Shown piece by piece: positions 28,383-35,063 of a stretch of DNA of 64,000 nucleotides (position 1 is the stretch's first letter; every line of letters begins with the position of its first letter). Both the position numbers and the translations under genes were made by a program. This DNA is from Pontiella sulfatireligans. Lineage in GTDB: Bacteria > Verrucomicrobiota > Kiritimatiellia > Kiritimatiellales > Pontiellaceae. Where the stretch lies: NCBI RefSeq assembly GCF_900890705.1, contig NZ_CAAHFH010000001.1:992001-1056000 (forward strand), written 5' to 3'. Under the pieces are notes generated by a model. It worked only from the letters and a program-made list of their open reading frames with translations. It was not told the origin of the DNA and did no database searches.

Positions 28383-30692
28383 TTACATGGCTCGCAGCAA
28401 AACGGCTTCGCCCTTTCTCAAATCAATCTTCCAGTGAGGCTGTCCGCGCGGACCTTCGACAGACTCGATGGCGATTTTGCGATCGGGAGTGAACTTTGTC
28501 ATGTCGGTCTGCAGCACGAGCGGCTCACCAGCGAGGCTCTCGATACGGATCCACTCTGTTTTGCCATCCTTGCGTTCGGCAGAAACAAGGAAGGCCCCCT
28601 CGGTGCGTAGGTTGCGGTAGACGGCGTCCGCCCATCGATCGGGCATGGCCGGAAAAACTCGTACGACGCCATTCCAGCTTTGGATGCGCATGTAGCCGAT
28701 GCTTTCCACAACTGACAGCGGCGTTTCAATGACGGGGCCACCACCTTCGGCATACATGGTATTCCACATAATGCCCACCTTTTTGTTGCCCCACCCTTCG
28801 GCGGTATCGCCAATGCCCTGAAGACCGGCTCCCAGTACCGCTCCGAGCATGCCATTGAGTTTTTCAAGCGCACGGTTGCCGTCGCCCAGCGTGGCGAACA
28901 TGGCCGCCGAACCGGTATAGGAATAGGCCGCCAGCGCGCTAGGCATGCTTTGCCAGCGCTCGACCGACTTGCGGAACAGCTCCCCTGCCTCGGAACCCTG
29001 ATCGGGATTAATGGTGTGCAGCGGATAGAGTGCCAGCAGGTGCGAATAGTGGCGGTGCGAAAAGTTATAATCCTCGTCGGCGCTGATTTTCAGTCCATAT
29101 TCGCCAACCGGAAGAGGAATCAGGTGATCAAGGGCATCATGCCACTTATCCACATCCGCATCATTCAGCCCCAGTTCACAATTCAGATCGATGAGGGTTT
29201 GCAGCCCCCAGCGGAAAAGCTGGTGCGAATAGTTGGTGTCGCGCAGCAGGCCGGGGCGACTGCCTTTGGCTTTCGACAAGTTGTATTCGGGCGAAATCAT
29301 CAACGGCAGATGAATGGTTCCGTCCTCATCAAATTCCAAGACCTGGAAATAATAGTTCATATTGGCTTTAAGCATCGGGAAAAGGTTCCGAGCAATCTGC
29401 TCGTCCATGCTGTAGCGCCAGTAACGCCAGTAGTTGTGCAACACCCAGGTCAGGTCGCCAAGCTCGGAAGTCGTGCCGTTGCTGCGCTGGAGATTGTAGG
29501 TCGATGTGCGCGAGCGGGTGATGGCGGAGGGATTATCTTTGCTGCCCAGCAGGCCGGCGCCAAAGAAATGGTCCATGGCGGTGATCATTGAGCGCCCGAC
29601 ATCCATGCGGTTTCCGCTGAAGGTTGGATAATAGGAAAGCTGCACATTGAGATTCCACCAGGTGCCCGGCCAGCCACACTGCGTAAACCACGGCCCCATA
29701 TTGTCGGTGATGATCGGAACATCCGCACGAGATGCCCCTCCAAACTTGTAGATCTGCAACCAGTAGAACTTCTCCCAACGAGGATCATTCGGCAGAGAAA
29801 CATAGGCCTGAGACATATAATCGTGCCACCATCTGCGATGCCGTTTTTCAAGTTTGGCCATACCTTTGATGCGCGCATCGTTCACTGCATCGATCGCCTG
29901 TTTTATGGCCTGCGCAATGTTGTCCTCCTGATTCAATTCAGGATTGTAGACCTTGCCGACGGAAAGCAGGAATACGTTTTCGCCATTCTTGCCCGGCAGA
30001 TTCACAAAGGCCGTGGCATGCGCACCATGCAGCGTGAGCGGCTGAATCACAACAGTGACGTCATCAACCATTTTGCGGTAGGGCTTCGGGGAAAGATGCT
30101 TGGGGTCGATTGTAGCTGGATCGGTCTTGGTGTGCGGTATACGGCCACTGATGGCCCACTGCTCTGCGAGGTCAAGAGCAAGGCCTGCTTCGCCATCAAA
30201 GCTTTTCGAGTCGATTACCACCACGTTGGAATCGCGATCGATAAAAGAGCGCCACTGGATGGAACCCTGGTCGGTCTCTATGGTGCCGCGCGCTTCGGCA
30301 TGCCAGATATCAAGCCGCATACCCGCCTTCTTCACAGTACCGGCTGGCTTAAGCACAATGTTGCCGATCGGCACACGCGGGATCGACCAGTCGATGCCGG
30401 GAATGTGATATTCGGCTGCGACGTCGGTGCGCCCCAATTCCCAACGCAGGATCCAGTCCTCACCGGGCATGCGGTAGATCGAAGCTCCGGTGAGGCCGTT
30501 GGCAATGAAGGCGCTCTCTCCCCAGAGTTCCCCGATACCGTTCGTCCATACAAGATCACTCTTTGCCAAATGGCGTTCCCAATCCATTTTCGGCTCTAAC
30601 GGATTTGAAGAATCCAGATTTTCCGCATTTCCAAACACCGGAAGAACCGATATCGCCATGAGCATGCTATTGAGTGCCATTCGTTTCATCAT
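28383..30692 (-). CDS. Secreted GH95-like enzyme (divergent subgroup, copy 2)
   Basis: This 769-residue protein with a signal peptide aligns end to end with 23578-25899. Shared blocks are ELWGESAFIANGLTGASIYRMPGEDWILRWELGRTDVAAEYHIPGIDWSIP (read in pieces), WWNLNVQLSYYPTF, LMISPEYNL and HRHYSHLLALYPLHTINPDQGSEAGELFRKSVERW. The loop equivalent to the GH95 catalytic-Asp loop reads AEGGGPVIE, so the Asp present in copy 1 is replaced by Gly. It may have another base, another substrate or no hydrolytic activity. It lies between the two TonB-like genes, 23 bases from one and 77 from the other. Confidence 0.8.
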   Translation of the reverse strand: MMKRMALNSMLMAISVLPVFGNAENLDSSNPLEPKMDWERHLAKSDLVWTNGIGELWGESAFIANGLTGASIYRMPGEDWILRWELGRTDVAAEYHIPGIDWSIPRVPIGNIVLKPAGTVKKAGMRLDIWHAEARGTIETDQGSIQWRSFIDRDSNVVVIDSKSFDGEAGLALDLAEQWAISGRIPHTKTDPATIDPKHLSPKPYRKMVDDVTVVIQPLTLHGAHATAFVNLPGKNGENVFLLSVGKVYNPELNQEDNIAQAIKQAIDAVNDARIKGMAKLEKRHRRWWHDYMSQAYVSLPNDPRWEKFYWLQIYKFGGASRADVPIITDNMGPWFTQCGWPGTWWNLNVQLSYYPTFSGNRMDVGRSMITAMDHFFGAGLLGSKDNPSAITRSRTSTYNLQRSNGTTSELGDLTWVLHNYWRYWRYSMDEQIARNLFPMLKANMNYYFQVLEFDEDGTIHLPLMISPEYNLSKAKGSRPGLLRDTNYSHQLFRWGLQTLIDLNCELGLNDADVDKWHDALDHLIPLPVGEYGLKISADEDYNFSHRHYSHLLALYPLHTINPDQGSEAGELFRKSVERWQSMPSALAAYSYTGSAAMFATLGDGNRALEKLNGMLGAVLGAGLQGIGDTAEGWGNKKVGIMWNTMYAEGGGPVIETPLSVVESIGYMRIQSWNGVVRVFPAMPDRWADAVYRNLRTEGAFLVSAERKDGKTEWIRIESLAGEPLVLQTDMTKFTPDRKIAIESVEGPRGQPHWKIDLRKGEAVLLRAM

Positions 30693-30769
30693 TCATAATC
30701 CTTTTCATTTTATCCGCTCATGGAAAACCCTCGATAGCCCCACTGTCCAGAACGGCACAATGGCGACAA

Positions 30770-32611
30770 TCAATAGTATCGCTTGGGTCCCGTTGGATGC
30801 ACCCGGTTTCCGGTTTCATCGAGATATCGGCCGACGGGAACCTTTGCAACTTTCTCACGGTTATCATACAGCCAGTCGTTGGAGGCCGCATGCTGAATGA
30901 TTACTCCGCGGGCATCCCTAACGAGCACCAGATAGCCCTTGTATTTCCTTCCGTGCGTCTGAGCGTGTAAATCATACTTTTTCGTTTCAACCGTTTGGGG
31001 AGATCTAAATATGTGCGTTCTCTTGTTTTCCTTGGTTGGCACAAAGGTGGTGGTTTGCCGATCAAGCAGAATAAACTTATTGTCGTCTAGATATTGCTGG
31101 CCAAAAGCGAAGAGTTCGATGTTCAGTTCATGATTGTACTGGGTGGCGCTCGTTTGCTTCAGCTTTACGCCGAACGTCCAGTCGAAAATCTGTGGCGCCG
31201 CCTCCTCGAGATAGGGCGTCGTTTCGATGATTCGCTGCGAACTCTGCTTGGTAAAGCTGATATCGAACTCCGGCGGATTCAAGAATTCTATATATTCGCG
31301 ATCCGCCTCGGACAATTGGTTCATATCGAGTTTTATTTGTTTGCCGCGGCTAGACTTCAGTACCGCCTTGCCACCGATAAAGCTGATATATTCCGCATCA
31401 AAAGTCTTGCCGGCGACACTCGTCCATAGTCGCATGGCGTCTTCTTCCTCTGCGACAGGTTCTGTCAACATGTTCTCCGCTTCCGTGTGCAACGACGAGC
31501 CTTTGGATGAAAAATCGCAAAAAACAGGCCCATTGGTTGCCGATGCCTCGCCTTCAACCAGGGTTTCGAATATCTGGTCTTGTAAATCATGGTTCGGTTG
31601 CGTCGTTTTAAACATAGGCAGAACCGGGCCGTTCTGGAAATTTTTCTCATAGTCCACACCGTCCTCCTGAACCACCAGCATCATGTCGAAATGCCCGCCG
31701 GGAACCTCGCCGCAAACCACCTCCATATCGAGCGGCACACCGGGTTCAAGCGTGATCCAATCCCCGACAACAGCCGTATTGTTGCCCATCGTGTAAGTCC
31801 GGTTTTTGGAGTCGGAAGTCTGCCAATTACTGTAGATTTCCTGATAGTTGGGCCAGCTCCCGTTCAGCACAACCTTGCCGTCCACGCGCACGATGAGAAT
31901 ATCGTCCCCCTGCCCCCAGAAACGGAACTTAATTCCGTCTTTGTGAACCAGCTGCCCTTTATAGTGGGCCATCCAGCACCAGCCGCCCGTATCGGCCTCC
32001 CCGAATGCCGCGGGAGCAACCGATGACCTTACGGTTGGAACCATGAAACTGGTCGCGTACAACTTTCTGGGAGAGCGGTAGTACCTAGCCAGTTTCGACA
32101 CTTTAAAACCGCTTCGGACAAATTTAGCCACTTCATCCGTAAAGGTGCCGGTATCCATGATCATGCTCTTGCCGCGCCGATCGCGCTTGAAATCGTAGAA
32201 CGTGCCGACGAAGTCGTTCCCGATGGTTTGGCCGGAGCCAAAAATGGTCGTCTCGGAAAAGTCCGGCATAATCTCGAAACCGCCAATGCCGCCGATTAGC
32301 CCATCCGCCAAGCCGGACATCTCCGGCAACTGGATGTCAGGCATGCTGGCGCGTTTAACCTTGGTGACGATGCGAGTCGTCGGTTTCGGCTTCGCAGATT
32401 TCTTCACCTTCACCTTCGGCTTTTTGAGTTTCATTTTCGGGCGTTCAACGGCCTTGGGGGGGACGAACTTTTTCTCTTCCTTCTGCGTCACTGTGAAAAC
32501 CACCAGTAATCCTGCCAACATGAATGCCGCCGCATGAACCAACAGGCTGATCACCAATCCGCTTGGCGCGCCCCTGACCACTCCCTTTGATTTCCTAGTC
32601 ATTTTTCTCAT
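30770..32611 (-). CDS. TonB-like membrane protein with PA14-like and SHD1 domains
   Basis: This 613-residue protein is anchored by one membrane helix (about 18-42, GLVISLLVHAAAFMLAGLLVV). A Lys/Pro-rich segment (about 48-85) and MPDIQLPEMSGLADGLIGG follow, as in the VWA protein at 27049. The middle resembles PA14, a sugar- or surface-binding fold: GGWCWMAHYKGQLVHKDGI, FWGQGDDILIVRVDGKVVLNG. About residues 405-460 match the SLA1 homology domain SHD1 (RLWTSVAGKTFDAEYI, GKQIKLDMNQLSEADREYI). The C-terminal 150 residues are unassigned. It is the first gene of the long enzyme run, behind a promoter at 32842-32869. AGGGG lies about 8 bases before the ATG. A role in holding or exposing substrate is inference. 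Confidence 0.75.
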   Translation of the reverse strand: MRKMTRKSKGVVRGAPSGLVISLLVHAAAFMLAGLLVVFTVTQKEEKKFVPPKAVERPKMKLKKPKVKVKKSAKPKPTTRIVTKVKRASMPDIQLPEMSGLADGLIGGIGGFEIMPDFSETTIFGSGQTIGNDFVGTFYDFKRDRRGKSMIMDTGTFTDEVAKFVRSGFKVSKLARYYRSPRKLYATSFMVPTVRSSVAPAAFGEADTGGWCWMAHYKGQLVHKDGIKFRFWGQGDDILIVRVDGKVVLNGSWPNYQEIYSNWQTSDSKNRTYTMGNNTAVVGDWITLEPGVPLDMEVVCGEVPGGHFDMMLVVQEDGVDYEKNFQNGPVLPMFKTTQPNHDLQDQIFETLVEGEASATNGPVFCDFSSKGSSLHTEAENMLTEPVAEEEDAMRLWTSVAGKTFDAEYISFIGGKAVLKSSRGKQIKLDMNQLSEADREYIEFLNPPEFDISFTKQSSQRIIETTPYLEEAAPQIFDWTFGVKLKQTSATQYNHELNIELFAFGQQYLDDNKFILLDRQTTTFVPTKENKRTHIFRSPQTVETKKYDLHAQTHGRKYKGYLVLVRDARGVIIQHAASNDWLYDNREKVAKVPVGRYLDETGNRVHPTGPKRYY

Positions 32612-33258
32612 TCACAAATCCCCTGCCAACAGACCGCTCTTTTTTTCTGAACAACCGATCATGTTAAACAGAATTCATTATTTACGCCGGAAGCTGTTGC
32701 CCCATCGATATTCTCAAGCTTTCCATACTGAGAAACGGACTGGATGATGGACCTTCATTTATATCGTACCGAAGCTTCCCATATGCACTTCCCAGCCACC
32801 TTGTTTATTAACTTAATCGAGTCACAGGCACAGAATAAATCGTATTATTCTATAGTACACGGCAGTCAACTCTCTTACTGGACAAGGAAACAGCCTAAAA
32901 ACATTCCATTTCTGTTGAATTCAACGTTGCCGCCCCGAGGAGTCGATCCTGCAAAATCCCGCTTCACATAAGCGACACAATCTAAGCAGGACAGATCGGG
33001 CGTGGATTCTTTGCGCGCGAGGGTCGAAACTTATTCGTCTGTTTCTATCAAGGCCAATGCCCGTGGGTTCATAAATTTTGAAAGCTATCGCGCGAGTATC
33101 CTATTTGTTCTACTGCGGAAAGCGGGAACCCTCACCATGAAACTGCGTAGAACCACGAAATACTGAAAACCGAATTCCATTCGTTGGACACAGCTACTTA
33201 AAGGGCACTTAGGCAACCTGTAATTGGGGACGGATAAAATTCGGTACCCTGTCATTCG
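32612..33258. other. 647-nt non-coding region with promoter and possible transposon debris
   Basis: No frame here has family likeness or a ribosome site; a 75-codon plus-strand frame (32744-32971) looks fortuitous. On the minus strand the region carries the promoter at 32842-32869 and leaves a leader of about 225 bases before 32611. Near the right edge, at about 33222-33253, ATTGGGGACGGATAAAATTC and GGTACCCTGTCA resemble sequence often seen beside REP-associated (Y1) transposase genes, but no transposase is present. The long leader might hold a regulatory RNA; I see no recognisable riboswitch. Confidence 0.5.
32842..32869 (-). promoter_or_regulatory. Promoter for the 25-kb enzyme run
   Basis: On the minus strand TTGACT (32864-32869) and TAATAC (32842-32847) are separated by 16 bases. 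The -10 context CTATAGAATAATACGATTTAT is shared almost exactly with the promoter at 35013-35041. It lies about 230 bases upstream of the TonB-like/SHD1 gene, the first gene of the run. Confidence 0.5.
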
Positions 33259-34956
33259 CTATTTTTTTCCCGGCGACCATTCCCCTGCTGATAGGAGCCC
33301 GTCTTTGTTTGCGTCGAGCTTCGCGAAGCTTTTTAGGTACTTGGTCTCGCTGAATTCTTTCCCTTGCTTCGTGCAGTATTTTCGCTTGTTCTCCAAGAAA
33401 TCTTCAATCGGTGCCCCTTCCGGCACCGATGTAGCGTTCTTATTCGATGCCTGTGGCTTCCCATCGCCGGGAACGACCGGATCGGCCACGACCGCGGCCT
33501 TGGCGTCCTCGCCGGTAATGGCGTGCGGATCGTTCTTCAGGCCGTTTAAGGAACCAACGAGCGCAGCGGGAATCTTGTAGCCATATTTTTCAGCCTGCTC
33601 GTCCAGCTCGTGCTGTTTTCCCTGAAGAAAAACCACAGGGCCGTCTTCACCGAGATAGTCGCCCTGCATTTCCAACCACTGGAACAGTTGCTCACGAAGC
33701 TTGGCCTTAATGGAAACCGTCTCTTCCCGTCCGGCCAGATTGACCAGCTCGTCGGGATCGACCTGGGTGTCATACAGCTCTTCGGTCGGCTGGCTGGAAT
33801 GTTTTTTTGCACCATGCTCAAAGAAATAGTCGATGGTCTTTCCGGCCGTGCGATCCGACTCGATTTTTTCGAGACTGTTAAAATTGACGATGTAGTGATA
33901 GCGCCCATCATGCACGGAACGCTGCGGAAAGACGTGGCGTTGCTGAATCCCCTGGTTGTGCGCAACGCCGTAGACATAGTCATGTTGGTTTACGGCCCCT
34001 CTAGTCAGCACAGGCAACAGGCTCTTTCCATCGATGCCTGCGGGTACGGTTCCACCGGCCAGCTCGATAGCCGTCGGAACGAAATCTGTAAAACTGGAAA
34101 GAGCACCCGTGCGCCCCGGCTTGATTTTGCCCGGCCAACGCACCATGAAGGCCACGTTCAAGCCAGAATCATAGACCGTGAACTTCCCGCGTTTGCCGCC
34201 ATGGTCGTCTGCATAGAACACCACCGTATCGTCTCGAAGCCCATGCTTGTCGATCATGCCGAGCACGGCCTCAAACTCTTTTTCCTTCTCGACGATGCTC
34301 TGGTAATATTGTGTGTACGATTTCCGGGCGTCTGGCGTATCCGCAATGAACGACTGAACCTTAACCTCCTCAACACCGAATGAGGTGTCCTTGATATGCG
34401 GGCTGTGCGGAAACTCGCTCGCCACGATCATGCAAAACGGCTTGTCGCCCGGATTCTTCATGAAAGCCTCCATTTCCTCCACCGGAATCCATGGACGCGG
34501 CAGACCGGGAACCTTCACCGGCTGGAAGCGCTTTGTCCACTGGAACTGTTCATCGGGTGCAACGTGCGACTTACCCGCGAGTATTACCTCATAACCAAGG
34601 TTGCCCATATATTTGGTAATGGATTTCACACCCGGACGGACTTGGGTGTGATTAAGGAAACATCCGTTACGTATAGGGTTGAGCCCGGTGTAGAGCATCG
34701 AACGACTTGGTGCACAGATAGCTTGTCCCGTGAACATGCGTTCAAACACCACCCCCTCTTTGGCAAACTTGCCGGTTACCGGTGTAGGCGCCTTTTCATT
34801 CCCATAGGCCGAATGGTCGAACTTGCTCTGGTCGTCAGCCAGAAAGAAAACGATATTAGGGCGACATTCGCCCACCCCTTTGACGGATGACATGCCATGC
34901 ACAACCCCCGCAGCAACAACCAAAAGCGACAATGCCGCAAACTTCTTCATGATCAT
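33259..34956 (-). CDS. Secreted S1-family sulfatase with C-terminal EF-hand
   Basis: This sulfatase of about 565 residues starts MIMKKFAALSLLVVAAG, a signal peptide. The ATG at 34965 abuts AAAAAGG and is too close, so 34956 with nine bases of spacing is preferred. NIVFFLADDQSKFDHSAYG, the formylglycine motif CAPSR (Cys81), AGKSHVAPDEQF and FYADDHGGKRGKF follow. The C-terminal 40 residues hold LDANKDGLLSAGEW, a single calcium-binding EF-hand, unusual in S1 sulfatases and absent from the other seven here. It has its own promoter (35013-35041) and is separated from the enzyme run by 647 non-coding bases. Confidence 0.9.
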   Translation of the reverse strand: MIMKKFAALSLLVVAAGVVHGMSSVKGVGECRPNIVFFLADDQSKFDHSAYGNEKAPTPVTGKFAKEGVVFERMFTGQAICAPSRSMLYTGLNPIRNGCFLNHTQVRPGVKSITKYMGNLGYEVILAGKSHVAPDEQFQWTKRFQPVKVPGLPRPWIPVEEMEAFMKNPGDKPFCMIVASEFPHSPHIKDTSFGVEEVKVQSFIADTPDARKSYTQYYQSIVEKEKEFEAVLGMIDKHGLRDDTVVFYADDHGGKRGKFTVYDSGLNVAFMVRWPGKIKPGRTGALSSFTDFVPTAIELAGGTVPAGIDGKSLLPVLTRGAVNQHDYVYGVAHNQGIQQRHVFPQRSVHDGRYHYIVNFNSLEKIESDRTAGKTIDYFFEHGAKKHSSQPTEELYDTQVDPDELVNLAGREETVSIKAKLREQLFQWLEMQGDYLGEDGPVVFLQGKQHELDEQAEKYGYKIPAALVGSLNGLKNDPHAITGEDAKAAVVADPVVPGDGKPQASNKNATSVPEGAPIEDFLENKRKYCTKQGKEFSETKYLKSFAKLDANKDGLLSAGEWSPGKK

Positions 34957-35012
34957 GTCCAACATCCTTTTTCATCTTGCCTTCGTAGTTACCCAACGAA
35001 CCTGCATAAACC

Positions 35013-35041
35013 GTATTATTCTATATATTGACGAGAATCAA
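35013..35041 (-). promoter_or_regulatory. Sigma-70-like promoter of the EF-hand sulfatase
   Basis: On the minus strand TTGATT (35036-35041) and TAATAC (35013-35018) are exactly 17 bases apart. The predicted start of transcription is near 35006, about 50 bases before the ATG at 34956. The block TATAGAATAATACG matches the promoter at 32842, pointing to shared control. Confidence 0.55.
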
Positions 35042-35063
35042 TGCATATGTTGGACAACAGAAG

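Noticed and set aside
27049..32611. Canonical TonB energy-transducing proteins
   Set aside because: The C-terminal TonB domain is absent in both, and no exbB or exbD is present; only the anchor and stalk are TonB-like.
32744..32971. Possible small gene of 75 codons in the non-coding region
   Set aside because: No ribosome site, no family pattern, and it overlaps the likely minus-strand promoter.
33222..33253. Remnant of a REP-associated transposase locus
   Set aside because: Only short resemblance to flanks of such loci; no HUH transposase sequence, so it is mentioned but not called.
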